The notes below the pieces were generated by a model. The model saw only the letters and a list, made by a program, of their open reading frames with translations. It ran no database searches and was not told where the DNA came from. Shown piece after piece: positions 36,373 through 47,340 of a DNA stretch of 64,000 nucleotides; within the stretch, counting starts at the first letter, position 1; every line of letters begins with the position of its first letter. Origin of the DNA: Azospirillum thermophilum (lineage in GTDB: Bacteria; Pseudomonadota; Alphaproteobacteria; Azospirillales; Azospirillaceae). The position numbers were made by a program, and so were the translations under genes. The stretch spans positions 124,001 through 188,000 of the forward strand of contig NZ_CP029356.1 of assembly GCF_003130795.1 (NCBI RefSeq), read 5' to 3'.

Positions 36373-36400
36373 GAAAGGCCGCCCCGAAGGACGGCCTTTC
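36373..36400. terminator. Bidirectional terminator-like hairpin between the epimerase gene and hflX
   Basis: GAAAGGCCG (36373-36381) pairs with CGGCCTTTC (36392-36400); the inner CC/GG pairs extend the stem past one mismatch. A-rich and T-rich flanks in the arms suit termination on both strands between convergent genes. Confidence 0.65.
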
Positions 36401-36419
36401 CATCGTCAGATCAGTTCGC

Positions 36420-37760
36420 TCAAGCCGCGAGCCGCTGTTCCAGCCGGGCGAGAAGCGCCGGCTCGATGGCGACCTGCAGGTGGGCGAGGCGATCGTCGTC
36501 GCGGCGGCCCTGCACCTCGCCGTTGGCGTAGAGCCAGGCGAGCGTCGCGCCGTCGGACAGCTCGATGTCCATCTCCACCAGCTTGCGCCCGGCGGTCATC
36601 CGGCGGTCGAGCAGGGCCGCCAGGGTGTCCAGCCCCTCCCCCGTCGTGGCGGAGACGGCGCACAGGCTGCCGGACCGCTCCGCCCGGGCGAGCACGGCCT
36701 CGCGGCCCTGCGCGTCCAGCAGGTCGATCTTGTTGGCGACCTCGACCACCCGCGGGTCCTGCTGCGGATCGATGCCGAGATCCCGCAGCACGCCATCCAC
36801 ATCCGCCTTCTGGGCTTCGCTGTCGGGATGGGCGATGTCGCGGACATGCAGGATGATGTCCGCCGACTGCACCTCCTCCAGCGTCGCGCGGAAGGCGGCG
36901 ACCAGATGGGTCGGCAGGTCCGAGATGAAGCCCACCGTGTCGGACAGGATCACCTTGCGGCCGGTCGGCAGCCCGATGGCGCGCATGGTGGGATCGAGCG
37001 TCGCGAACAGCAGGTCCTTGGCGAAGACGTCCGCCCCGGCCATCCGGTTGAACAGGGTGGACTTGCCGGCGTTGGTATAGCCGACCAGCACCACCACGGG
37101 GTACGGCACCTTGGCGCGCGCCTTGCGGTGCAGGCCGCGGGTCCGCCGCACCTCGTCCAGTTCCCTCTTCAGCTTGTCGATGCGGCCGGCGATCAGACGC
37201 CGGTCGATCTCGAGCTGCGATTCACCGGGACCACCGATGAAGCCGAAGCCGCCGCGCTGCCGTTCCAGGTGGGTCCAGGAGCGGACGAGGCGGGACTTCT
37301 GATAGCTGAGCGCCGCCAGCTCGACCTGGAGCTGGCCTTCGTGGGTGCGGGCACGGGCGCCGAAGATCTCCAGGATCAGGCCGGTGCGGTCGATCACCTT
37401 GGCACCGAAGGCCTTTTCCAGGTTGCGCTGCTGGACCGGCGACAGGGCGTGGTCGACGATGACGAGGTCGATGTCCTCGTCCCGCCCGCGCGCCTCTTCC
37501 ATCAGGCGGCCGGCCTGCTCGACGGCGCCGCCGCCCAGCAGGGTTGCCGGCTGCGGCCGGCTGACCTTGACGACCGCCGCGTGGACGACCTCCAGATCGA
37601 TGGCGCGGGCGAGACCGACCGCCTCCTCGAGGCTGGCCTCGGGGCTGCGGGGGCTGTCCTGCTCCCTGCTTCGCAGGACGGGGTGGAGGACGAGCGCGCG
37701 TCCGCTGCCGGTGCGCGCAAGGCCGGACCGGCCGGCTTGAAGATTGGTGTGATGTCCCAT
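36420..37760 (-). CDS. hflX: GTPase HflX
   Basis: Ribosome-associated GTPase that splits stalled or heat-inactivated 70S ribosomes; 446 residues. The N-terminal HflX domain has LLGGGAVEQAG, VDHALSPVQQRNLEK, RTGLILEIFGARARTHEGQLQVEL and GGFGFIGGPGESQLE. After a coiled region (IDKLKRELDEVRRTR) comes the GTPase domain: VGYTNAGKSTLFN (G1), the G2 Thr in FATLDPTMR, SDTVGFI (G3) and ANKIDLLD (G4, NKxD). ATG 37760 begins the conserved region; the longer upstream frame is not conserved-looking. In many alphaproteobacteria hflX follows hfq; here about 840 bp without a gene precede it. Confidence 0.94.
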   Translation of the reverse strand: MGHHTNLQAGRSGLARTGSGRALVLHPVLRSREQDSPRSPEASLEEAVGLARAIDLEVVHAAVVKVSRPQPATLLGGGAVEQAGRLMEEARGRDEDIDLVIVDHALSPVQQRNLEKAFGAKVIDRTGLILEIFGARARTHEGQLQVELAALSYQKSRLVRSWTHLERQRGGFGFIGGPGESQLEIDRRLIAGRIDKLKRELDEVRRTRGLHRKARAKVPYPVVVLVGYTNAGKSTLFNRMAGADVFAKDLLFATLDPTMRAIGLPTGRKVILSDTVGFISDLPTHLVAAFRATLEEVQSADIILHVRDIAHPDSEAQKADVDGVLRDLGIDPQQDPRVVEVANKIDLLDAQGREAVLARAERSGSLCAVSATTGEGLDTLAALLDRRMTAGRKLVEMDIELSDGATLAWLYANGEVQGRRDDDRLAHLQVAIEPALLARLEQRLAA

Positions 37761-38599
37761 ACCGGTTCTTTCCCATGGCAGGCTCCCGGACCCGGGAAGG
37801 CTGCGGGTTGCGACGATCCGGCATTCGACGCCGCCGGAGGAGCGTGCACGCCCGCCGGTACGGCAGGACGCTGCGGATGGGGGTCCTCCCCGGCCGCGGG
37901 GCGGCGCCAGACCGTCGGGAGGGGACGGCAAGGCGGCCAGCCCCGGAGCAAGGCCGGGGAGGATCGGAGAGGCCCGCCGAAAAAAGCGGACCGATGGGGA
38001 TCGTCTGGTGATGACGGCGTCAGGCGAACCGGACCGGCGCCGGCCTTTCGGCGGCGGACGGCGGCAAAGCCTGCACGGCAGCAGACCAAGGGTCTCTGCA
38101 GACCCGAGGTTTCCGGGCGAGGCCGGCAAGAGAGCCGGACCCCGAAGTCCGAACGCGGTCCCGAGCTTTTGGGAGGCGGCGTCGGTTCTGCTTAGTTCAT
38201 TGAAGCACCAGCTTTTGATACGGGCGCCGGACGTCCGGCGACCGGCCATAGATGGGAAGGCCGGGGCGGCGGTCAAGCGGCCCGAGCGGAAAAATCGTCA
38301 CCCCGTTCCGGACGGGATCGCGCCCCCCGGCCGGCGGTGGCTTCACCGGACGGGGTGCCCAAACAGCATGTGCGATAGCAAAACGGTTATCAAGCTTAAC
38401 GATTTATGAATTTGACAGTTATGGCGAACAAACAGATTCTTCCTCCCGTGTCCGGCGACAAGACGCGGGTGCCGTGACGCAGTCGGGAGACCCGCCCAAG
38501 CAAATCGCCGAGGCGGGGACTGCCGCGCTCAAGTTGCCCGATGCAAAAGCGGGCGACGCCTCAACAGGGCAATGCCGAACAACCGGGAGGAAGGGACGG
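37761..38599. other. 839-bp intergenic region, divergent promoters of hflX and the arabinose operon
   Basis: No convincing gene. The right third, near 38370-38420, is clearly more A/T-rich and includes GTTA-TCAAGCT-TAAC (arms GTTA/TAAC), a possible operator or promoter of the sugar operon. The ribosome site GGGAGGAAGGGA is at 38585-38596. ORFs through 37770-38200 on both strands are low-complexity shadows. Confidence 0.5.
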
Positions 38600-39676
38600 A
38601 TGAAATCCCCAGTATTCGCGATCGCCGGGCTGGCGATCGGCCTGTTCGCCGCGATGGCCCCGACCGGGCAGACGGCGCTGGCCCAGGACAAGGGCACAGT
38701 CGGCATCGCCATGCCGACCAAATCCTCGGCCCGCTGGATCGCCGACGGCAGCAACATGGCCAAGTACTTCCAGGAAAAGGGGTACAAGACCGACCTGCAA
38801 TATGCCGAGGACGACATCCCCAACCAGCTCGCCCAGATCGAGAACATGGTCACCAAGAACGTGAAGGTTCTGGTGATCGCCGCGATCGACGGGACGACGC
38901 TGACCGAGGTGCTGCAGAACGCGGCGGACCGCGGCATCAAGGTGCTGGCCTACGACCGGCTGATCCGCAATTCCTCCAACGTCGACTACTACGCGACCTT
39001 CGACAATTTCCGGGTCGGCGTCCTGCAGGGCGGCTACATCGAGCAGGCGCTGGGCCTGAAGGAGGGCAAGGGCCCCTTCACCATCGAGCTGTTCGGCGGC
39101 TCGCCCGACGACAACAACGCCTACTTCTTCTACAACGGCGCGATGTCCGTCCTGAAGCCCTACATCGACAGCGGCAAGCTGAAGGTGGCCAGCGGCCAGA
39201 TGGGCATGGACAAGGTCTCCACCCTGCGCTGGGACGGCGCCACCGCCCAGGCGCGCATGGACAATCTGCTGAGCGCCTATTACGGCAACCGCCGGCTGGA
39301 CGCGGTGCTGTCGCCCTATGACGGGATCAGCATCGGCATCATCTCCTCGCTGAAGGGCGTGGGATACGGCACGCCGCAGCAGCCGATGCCGGTGGTGACC
39401 GGCCAGGACGCCGAGATCCCCTCGATGAAGTCGATCCTGGCGGGCGAGCAGCGCTCCACCGTCTTCAAGGACACGCGCGAGCTGGCGAAGGTGACGGTGC
39501 AGATGGTCGAGGCGCTGATGAGCGGCGGCGCCCCGCCGGTCAACGACACCAAGACCTATGACAACGGCAAGAAGGTCGTGCCGTCCTACCTGCTGAAGCC
39601 GGTCAGCGTCGACGCGTCGAACTGGAAACAGGTCCTGGTCGACAGCGGTTACTACAAGGAAAGCGAGATCCGCTGA
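38600..39676 (+). CDS. chvE: Multiple-monosaccharide ABC transporter substrate-binding protein ChvE (SbpA-like)
   Basis: Periplasmic sugar-binding protein of 358 residues, first component of the CUT2 importer encoded with the next two genes. The signal peptide covers about residues 1-28, ending ALAQ. The mature part begins [19 protein letters not shown] and contains [42 protein letters not shown] and [18 protein letters not shown], all typical of ChvE from Agrobacterium and SbpA from Azospirillum, which bind L-arabinose, D-galactose and related sugars. Followed by a strong stem-loop and gguA. Its place just ahead of the arabinose-oxidation genes fits an arabinose/galactose ligand. Confidence 0.94.
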   Translation: MKSPVFAIAGLAIGLFAAMAPTGQTALAQDKGTVGIAMPTKSSARWIADGSNMAKYFQEKGYKTDLQYAEDDIPNQLAQIENMVTKNVKVLVIAAIDGTTLTEVLQNAADRGIKVLAYDRLIRNSSNVDYYATFDNFRVGVLQGGYIEQALGLKEGKGPFTIELFGGSPDDNNAYFFYNGAMSVLKPYIDSGKLKVASGQMGMDKVSTLRWDGATAQARMDNLLSAYYGNRRLDAVLSPYDGISIGIISSLKGVGYGTPQQPMPVVTGQDAEIPSMKSILAGEQRSTVFKDTRELAKVTVQMVEALMSGGAPPVNDTKTYDNGKKVVPSYLLKPVSVDASNWKQVLVDSGYYKESEIR

Positions 39677-39692
39677 TCCGAGCCGCGCGAAA

Positions 39693-39716
39693 CCGGCCGC
39701 CCTCCGGGGCGGCCGG
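39693..39716 (+). promoter_or_regulatory. Intercistronic stem-loop between chvE and gguA
   Basis: CCGGCCGCC (39693-39701) and GGCGGCCGG (39708-39716) form a perfect 9-bp GC stem with a 6-base loop and no T-run. Such structures after a binding-protein gene often protect the upstream mRNA end so that the binding protein is made in excess over the membrane parts. That role is inferred. Confidence 0.65.
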
Positions 39717-39746
39717 GGCGACCCGTTTCGCAACCAGGATGGCCGG

Positions 39747-41278
<1,532 letters not shown>

Positions 41279-41282
<4 letters not shown>

Positions 41283-42487
41283 GTGCCGAGATCAATCTTC
41301 CCGCCCCCGCCTCCCAGCAGTCGCCCGAAGGATCGCTGGGCCGGTTCGTGAAGAGCCACATGCGCGATTACGGCATGCTGCTGTCGCTGGTCGCCATCGT
41401 CCTGTTCTTCGAATACATGACCGGCGGCACGCTGCTGCAGCCGCTGAACCTGACCAACCTGGTCCTGCAGAACAGCTACATCGTCATCATGGCGCTGGGC
41501 ATGCTGCTGGTGATCGTGGCGGGCCACATCGACCTGTCGGTCGGGTCGGTGGTGGGGTTCATCGGCGCGCTCGCCGCCATCCTGATGGTGCGCTACGGCC
41601 TGCACTTCATCCCGACGACGATCCTCTGCCTGCTGGTCGGCGCGGCCATCGGCGCGGCGCAGGGCTATTGGGTCGCCTATTTCCGCATCCCCTCCTTCAT
41701 CGTCACGCTGGCCGGCATGCTGGTGTTCCGCGGCCTCAGCCTGACGCTGCTGGCCGGCCAGTCGGTCGGCCCCTTCCCGGTGGAGTTCCAGCGCCTCAGC
41801 TCCGGCTTCATCCCGGACCTGTTCGGGGTCCAGGGCGTCCACATGACGACGCTGCTGCTGTGCGGCGCGGTCGCGCTGGCGCTGGTGGGGCTGAACCTGG
41901 CGACCCGGCTGCGCCGCCAGCGCCTGGAGATCGAGCAGGAACCCCTGGTCCTGTTCGTCGGGAAGAACCTGGTGCTGGCCGGCGGCATGACCTACCTCGG
42001 CTACCTGATGGCATCCTACAAGGGGCTGCCGAACGTCCTGATCATCATGAGCCTGCTGATCGCGCTCTATGCGTTCGTCACCCGGGACACGACGATCGGG
42101 CGGCGCGTCTACGCCATGGGCGGCAACGAGAAGGCGGCCAAGCTGTCCGGCATCGATACCCGCCGGCTCAGCTTCTACACCTTCGTCAACATGGGCGTGC
42201 TGGCGGCGCTGGCCGGCCTGATCTTCGCCGCGCGCCTGAACACGGCGACGCCGAAAGCCGGCGTTTCCTTCGAACTGGATGTCATCGCCGCCTGTTTCAT
42301 CGGCGGGGCGTCGGCGTCGGGCGGTGTCGGCAAGGTCACCGGCGCGGTGATCGGCGCCTTCATCATGGGCGTGATGAACAACGGCATGTCGATCCTCGGC
42401 ATCGGCATCGACTGGCAGCAGGTCATCAAGGGCCTGGTGCTGCTCGCCGCGGTGTTCTTCGACGTCTACAACAAGAACAAGGGCTGA
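41279..42487 (+). CDS. gguB: Multiple-monosaccharide ABC transporter permease
   Basis: Inner-membrane permease of the CUT2 family, 402 residues with about ten hydrophobic segments. Characteristic segments are [27 protein letters not shown] (here [19 protein letters not shown]), [19 protein letters not shown], the cytoplasmic [40 protein letters not shown], and the end [28 protein letters not shown]. It has the longer central loop of the GguB/MmsB subgroup. Starts inside the gguA stop. Confidence 0.94.
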
Positions 42488-42532
42488 GGCGCCGGCCCGA
42501 CCGGCGCCCGGCCCCAACGCCAGGTGCAAGCC

Positions 42533-43489
42533 ATGAGCAGACCGACACTGGGCATCGTCGGCGTGGGCAAGATCGCCCGCGACCAGCATCTGCCCTCCAT
42601 CGCCGAGACCGGCAGCTTCGAGCTGGCGGCGCTGGTCAGCCCGCACGGGACCGGGCTGGAAGGCGACGGGCCCGAGGGCGTGCCGACCTTCCGCAGCCAG
42701 GAGGAGATGCTGGCCGCCCTGCCCCGGCTCGACGCGGTCGCGCTCTGCACGCCGCCCTCGGTCCGCCACGGGCTGGCGGCGGCGGCGCTGGCGGCCGGCA
42801 AGCATGTGCTGGTGGAAAAGCCGCCGGCCGCCACCGTGTCCGAGCTGCACGACCTCGTCGCCGTCGCCGCCCGCAACCGGCGGGTCCTGTTCACCGCCTG
42901 GCATTCGCAGTTCAACCCGGCGGTGGAGGCGGCGCGCGAGCGGCTGGCCGGCGCCGCCATCCGGGCCGTGCGGATCGACTGGAAGGAGGATGTCCGGCGC
43001 TGGCATCCCGGCCAGGAGTGGATCTGGCAGCCCGGCGGCTTCGGGGTGTTCGATCCTGGGATCAACGCCCTGTCGATCCTGACCCGCATCATGCCGGCGC
43101 CCCTCTTCGTCCGCGAGGCGGAACTGCTGGTGCCGGAGAACCGCGAGACGCCGATCGCCGTCACGATGACGCTGCGCGCCGCCGCCGGCGCCCCCGTCGG
43201 CCCGGTGTCGGTCGAGTTCGACTTCCGGCAGGAGGGCGAGCAGACCTGGACCATCGCGGTCGAGCTGGAGGACGGCCGCCGGCTGGAGTTGACCCACGGC
43301 GGCACGCGCCTGTTCGTCGACGGCACCCCGGTGCTGTCCGAGCCCGACAGCGAATACCGCCGCATCTATCGCCGTTTCCGGCGGTTGATCGACGAGGGGA
43401 CGAGCGACGTGGACGCCGCCCCGCTGCATCTGGTCGCCGACGCCTGGTCCGTCGGCCGCCGCAGGACGACCGCAGCCTTTCACTGGTGA
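42533..43489 (+). CDS. araA: L-arabinose 1-dehydrogenase / D-galactose 1-dehydrogenase (Gfo/Idh/MocA family)
   Basis: First oxidation step of the non-phosphorylative pathway, sugar to aldono-lactone with NAD(P); 318 residues. The Rossmann start is TLGIVGVGKIARDQHLPSI. VLVEKPP has Lys96; WKEDVRRWHPGQEWIWQPGG and GVFDPGINALSI contain Asp174 and Asn178. The Lys-Asp-Asn spacing (78 and 4 residues) is the same as in the characterised A. brasilense enzyme (Lys91, Asp169, Asn173). This family takes both L-arabinose and D-galactose. ATG 42533 is preferred over GTG 42524. The symbol follows A. brasilense use and is not the E. coli isomerase araA. Confidence 0.9.
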   Translation: MSRPTLGIVGVGKIARDQHLPSIAETGSFELAALVSPHGTGLEGDGPEGVPTFRSQEEMLAALPRLDAVALCTPPSVRHGLAAAALAAGKHVLVEKPPAATVSELHDLVAVAARNRRVLFTAWHSQFNPAVEAARERLAGAAIRAVRIDWKEDVRRWHPGQEWIWQPGGFGVFDPGINALSILTRIMPAPLFVREAELLVPENRETPIAVTMTLRAAAGAPVGPVSVEFDFRQEGEQTWTIAVELEDGRRLELTHGGTRLFVDGTPVLSEPDSEYRRIYRRFRRLIDEGTSDVDAAPLHLVADAWSVGRRRTTAAFHW

Positions 43490-43569
43490 GGCCCCGCGAG
43501 AGGCCCGCCACCCCCTGAAGACGTCCCATGATGCCGCGGTCAGCGGCATCGGCCCCGAGGAGAGTCCCG

Positions 43570-45390
43570 ATGTCCGATCCCACCCACGCAGGCAAGCCCG
43601 CCGCACCGCAGAAGACGCTGCGCTCCCGCGCGTGGTTCGACAATCCAGACAACCCCGACATGACGGCGCTGTACCTGGAGCGCTACCTGAACTTCGGCCT
43701 GACGCGGGAGGAGCTGCAGTCCGGCAAGCCGATCATCGGCATCGCCCAGACCGGCTCCGACCTCAGCCCGTGCAACCGCCACCATCTCGTGCTGGCCGAG
43801 CGGATCCGCGACGGCATCCGGGCCGCCGGCGGCATTCCGATGGAGTTCCCCGTCCACCCGATCCAGGAGACCGGCAAGCGGCCGACCGCCGCGCTCGACC
43901 GCAACCTCGCCTATCTCGGGCTGGTCGAGGTGCTGTACGGCTATCCGCTGGACGGCGTGGTGCTGACCATCGGCTGCGACAAGACCACCCCGGCCTGCCT
44001 GATGGCCGCCGCGACGGTCAACATTCCGGCCATCGCCCTGTCGGTCGGGCCGATGCTGAACGGCTGGTTCCGCGGCGAGCGGACCGGGTCGGGCACCATC
44101 GTGTGGCGTGCCCGCCAGATGATGGCGGCGGGCGAGATCGACTATCAGGGCTTCGTCGAGCTGGTGGCCTCCTCGGCCCCCTCCACCGGCTACTGCAACA
44201 CCATGGGCACCGCCACGACGATGAATTCGCTGACGGAGGTGCTGGGCATGCAGCTCCCCGGCAGCGCCGCGATTCCGGCGCCCTACCGCGAGCGCCAGCA
44301 GGCCGCCTTCGAGACCGGCAAGCGCATCGTCGAGATGGTCGAGCAGGACATCAAGCCGTCGGACATCCTGACGCGCGACGCCTTCCTCAACGCCATCGCC
44401 GTCAATTCCGCCATCGGCGGCTCCACCAACGCGCCCATCCACCTGAACGCCATCGCCCGCCATGTCGGGGTGGAGCTGTCGGTGGACGACTGGCAGACCC
44501 ACGGCTACGAGATCCCGCTGCTGGTCAACCTGCAGCCGGCCGGCGAGTATCTCGGCGAGGACTATCATCATGCCGGCGGCGTGCCGGCGGTCGTGTCGCA
44601 GCTCATCAGCCGCGGCCTGATCCGCGAGGACGCGATGAACGTCAACGGCAGGACCATCGGCGAGAACTGCCGCGACAAGCCGATCCTGGACGAGCGGGTG
44701 ATCCGCCCCTTCGACAGTCCCCTGAAGGAGAAGGCCGGATTCGTCGTGCTGCGCGGCAACCTGTTCGGCAGCGCCATCATGAAGACCAGCGTGATCTCCG
44801 AGGAGTTCCGCGAGCGCTACCTGTCGAACCCCGACGATCCCGACGCCTTCGAAGGCAAGGTCGTGGTGTTCGACGGGCCGGAGGACTATCACCACCGCAT
44901 CGACGATCCGGATCTGGGCGTCGACGCCTATACGATCCTGGTCATGCGCGGGACCGGCCCGATCGGCTATCCCGGCGGGGCCGAGGTCGTGAACATGCGG
45001 CCCCCGGCCCACCTCATCAAGCAGGGCGTCCATTCCCTGCCCTGCATCGGCGACGGCCGCCAGTCGGGCACCTCGGGCTCCCCCTCGATCCTGAACGCGG
45101 CACCCGAGGCCGCGGCGGGCGGCGGGCTGGCCCTGCTGAAGAGCGGCGACCGCATCCGCATCGACCTGAAGACCGGTGCCGCCGACATGCTGGTCCCGGA
45201 GGAGGAGCTGCAGGCCCGGCGCGCCGCGCTGGAAGCGGACGGCGGCTACCGGTATCCGGCGTCGCAGACCCCCTGGCAGGAGATCCAGCGCGGCATGGTG
45301 GAGCAGCTCGACGAGGGCATGGTGCTGAAGCCGGCGGTGAAGTACCAGCGCGTCGCCCAGACCTTCGGCATCCCGCGCGACAACCACTGA
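43570..45390 (+). CDS. araC: L-arabinonate dehydratase (IlvD/EDD family)
   Basis: Iron-sulfur dehydratase turning L-arabinonate into 2-keto-3-deoxy-L-arabinonate; 606 residues. The cluster ligands are Cys68 ([10 protein letters not shown]), Cys136 ([10 protein letters not shown]) and Cys209 (STGYCNTMG). Their spacing of 68 and 73 is the same as in Rhizobium L-arabinonate dehydratase (59/127/200), which holds a [2Fe-2S] cluster. [20 protein letters not shown] and [22 protein letters not shown] are sugar-acid dehydratase rather than dihydroxyacid (IlvD) signatures. Enzymes of this group can also use D-galactonate or D-fuconate. Symbol as in A. brasilense, not the E. coli regulator AraC. Confidence 0.92.
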   Translation: MSDPTHAGKPAAPQKTLRSRAWFDNPDNPDMTALYLERYLNFGLTREELQSGKPIIGIAQTGSDLSPCNRHHLVLAERIRDGIRAAGGIPMEFPVHPIQETGKRPTAALDRNLAYLGLVEVLYGYPLDGVVLTIGCDKTTPACLMAAATVNIPAIALSVGPMLNGWFRGERTGSGTIVWRARQMMAAGEIDYQGFVELVASSAPSTGYCNTMGTATTMNSLTEVLGMQLPGSAAIPAPYRERQQAAFETGKRIVEMVEQDIKPSDILTRDAFLNAIAVNSAIGGSTNAPIHLNAIARHVGVELSVDDWQTHGYEIPLLVNLQPAGEYLGEDYHHAGGVPAVVSQLISRGLIREDAMNVNGRTIGENCRDKPILDERVIRPFDSPLKEKAGFVVLRGNLFGSAIMKTSVISEEFRERYLSNPDDPDAFEGKVVVFDGPEDYHHRIDDPDLGVDAYTILVMRGTGPIGYPGGAEVVNMRPPAHLIKQGVHSLPCIGDGRQSGTSGSPSILNAAPEAAAGGGLALLKSGDRIRIDLKTGAADMLVPEEELQARRAALEADGGYRYPASQTPWQEIQRGMVEQLDEGMVLKPAVKYQRVAQTFGIPRDNH

Positions 45391-45400
45391 CGGGACGACG

Positions 45401-46270
45401 ATGGACATCGACGCACGCTGCCTCTGGCCGGCCGGCGCCATCCTCGGCGAGGGGCCCTTGTGGTCGCCGGGCCGGAACGCCGTCTATGCCGTGGACATCC
45501 GCGGGTCGCGCATCCTGCGGCTGTCGCTCGCGGATGGGGCACGGACCGTCTGGCCGATGGAGGAGGCGGCCTGCTGGCTGGTGGAGCGCCGCGACGGCGA
45601 CGGGTTCGTCGCCGGGCTGCGCAGCCGGCGGGTGGTCCATCTGCGCCTCGACGGCCCGCATCCGGAGATCGTGGCGGAGCTGGCCCGGCTGGAGGACCAT
45701 GCCACGGCCAACCGCCTGAACGACGCCAAGGCCGACCCGCTGGGCCGGCTGTGGATCGGGTCGATGCACGATGCCGAGGAGGAGGCGTCGGGCGCCCTGC
45801 ACTGCCTCCACCCGGACGGCACGGTGGTCCGCGTCGATCCCGGCTACACGGTCGCCAACGGCCCCGCCCTGTCGCCGGACGGGCGCACGCTCTACCACAC
45901 CGACAGCTTCACCCGGACCATCTACGCCTTCACGCGGCATGCGGACGGCACGCTGTCCGACCGGCGGGTACATCTCCGCTTCGCCGAGGCCGACGGCTTC
46001 CCGGACGGCATGACCTGCGATGCCGAGGGCGGGCTGTGGGTCGCCCACTGGGACGGCGGCCGGGTCAGCCGCTTCCTGCCGGACGGGACGCCGGAGCGGA
46101 TCGTCCGGCTGCCGGTGTCGCGCGTCACCTCCTGCACCTTCGCCGGCCGCGATCTCGACCGGCTGATCATCACGACCGCCGCCCACGAGCGGCCCGGCGA
46201 GCCGCTGGCCGGCGGCATCTTCGAGTGCGTCCCCGGCGTGGCCGGCCTGCCGCCGGACCGCTTCGGGTAA
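45401..46270 (+). CDS. araB: SMP-30/gluconolactonase-family lactonase, probable L-arabinono-1,4-lactonase
   Basis: Beta-propeller metal-dependent lactonase of 289 residues hydrolysing the lactone made by the dehydrogenase. The start LWPAGAILGEGPLWSPGRNA carries the metal-ligand Glu17 (GEGP). LNDAKADPLGRLWIGSMH supplies Asn and Asp ligands, VANGPALSPDGRTLYHTDS the middle Asn, and FPDGMTCDAEGGLWVAHWDGG the active-site Asp. Ten bases separate it from the dehydratase gene, within one operon. Substrate choice comes from context; D-galactono-lactone is a reasonable alternative. Symbol as in A. brasilense. Confidence 0.88.
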   Translation: MDIDARCLWPAGAILGEGPLWSPGRNAVYAVDIRGSRILRLSLADGARTVWPMEEAACWLVERRDGDGFVAGLRSRRVVHLRLDGPHPEIVAELARLEDHATANRLNDAKADPLGRLWIGSMHDAEEEASGALHCLHPDGTVVRVDPGYTVANGPALSPDGRTLYHTDSFTRTIYAFTRHADGTLSDRRVHLRFAEADGFPDGMTCDAEGGLWVAHWDGGRVSRFLPDGTPERIVRLPVSRVTSCTFAGRDLDRLIITTAAHERPGEPLAGGIFECVPGVAGLPPDRFG

Positions 46271-46307
46271 CGGGCGACCACAAGTTTCATCGAGAGGAGT
46301 GACTTCC

Positions 46308-47237
46308 ATGACGGCAGGCGTTGAGCCCCGTTACCGCGGCGTTTTCCCGGTGGTCCCCACCATCTTCGACGAGCGTGGCGGGCTCGACCTCGACGGCCAG
46401 ATGCGCTGCGTCGACTTCATGATCGACGCCGGCTCCAACGGCCTGTGCATCCTCGCCAACTTCTCCGAGCAGTTCGTGCTGACCGACGAGGAGCGCACGC
46501 TGCTGATCGACCGCATCCTGTCCCATGTGGCGGGGCGCGTGCCGGTGATCGTGACGACGACGCATTTCAGCTCGCGCGCCTGCGCCGGGCGCAGCCGGGC
46601 GGCGCAGGACGCCGGGGCCGCCATGGTGATGGTCATGCCGCCCTATCATGGCGCGACCATCCGGGTGCCGGAGCGCGGGATCCACGAGTTCTTCCGCATC
46701 GTCTCCGACGCCATCGCCATCCCGATCATGATCCAGGACGCCCCGGTCAGCGGCACCGCCCTGTCCGCACCCTTCCTGGCGCGCATGGCGAAGGAGATCG
46801 CCAACGTCAGCTACTTCAAGATCGAAGTGCCGGGGGCGGCCTCCAAGCTGCGCGAACTGATCGAGTTGGGCGGCGACGCCATCGAAGGGCCGTGGGACGG
46901 CGAGGAGGCGATCACCCTGCTGCCCGACCTCGACGCCGGCGCCACCGGGGCGATGACCGGCGGCGGCTATCCCGATGGCATCCGGCAGATCATGGACCCC
47001 TGGCAGGCCGGCGACCGCGAGGCCGCCGTCGCGGCCTATGGCCGCTGGCTGCCGCTGATCAACTACGAGAACCGGCAGGCGGGGCTGATCGCCGCCAAGG
47101 CGCTGATGAAGGAGGGCGGCATCATCGCCAGCGAGGCGGTGCGCCATCCGCTGCAGCCGCTGCACCCGAAGACGCGCGCCGGCCTGATCGAGACGGCCCG
47201 GCGCCTCGACCCGCTGGTCCTGCGCTGGGCGCGCTGA
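46308..47237 (+). CDS. araD: 2-keto-3-deoxy-L-arabinonate dehydratase (DHDPS/NAL family)
   Basis: Class I aldolase-fold enzyme that dehydrates 2-keto-3-deoxy-L-arabinonate to 2-oxoglutarate semialdehyde; 309 residues, the length of the A. brasilense enzyme. The Schiff-base residue is Lys171 in SYFKIEVPG, the same number as in that enzyme. [35 protein letters not shown] and [14 protein letters not shown] are family landmarks. ATG 46308 has GAGAGGAG at 46292-46299; a GTG at 46299 is also in frame but lies on the ribosome site. Symbol as in A. brasilense. Confidence 0.92.
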   Translation: MTAGVEPRYRGVFPVVPTIFDERGGLDLDGQMRCVDFMIDAGSNGLCILANFSEQFVLTDEERTLLIDRILSHVAGRVPVIVTTTHFSSRACAGRSRAAQDAGAAMVMVMPPYHGATIRVPERGIHEFFRIVSDAIAIPIMIQDAPVSGTALSAPFLARMAKEIANVSYFKIEVPGAASKLRELIELGGDAIEGPWDGEEAITLLPDLDAGATGAMTGGGYPDGIRQIMDPWQAGDREAAVAAYGRWLPLINYENRQAGLIAAKALMKEGGIIASEAVRHPLQPLHPKTRAGLIETARRLDPLVLRWAR

Positions 47238-47340
47238 CCGCGGGCGGCGGCGTCCGGGCAGTGCCGGGCGGGGGCCGGCCCGCCGTCCACGGCCGCACCC
47301 CACGGACGCCGCCCCACCCCAGTGCCTTGAGGAGTTCCCC

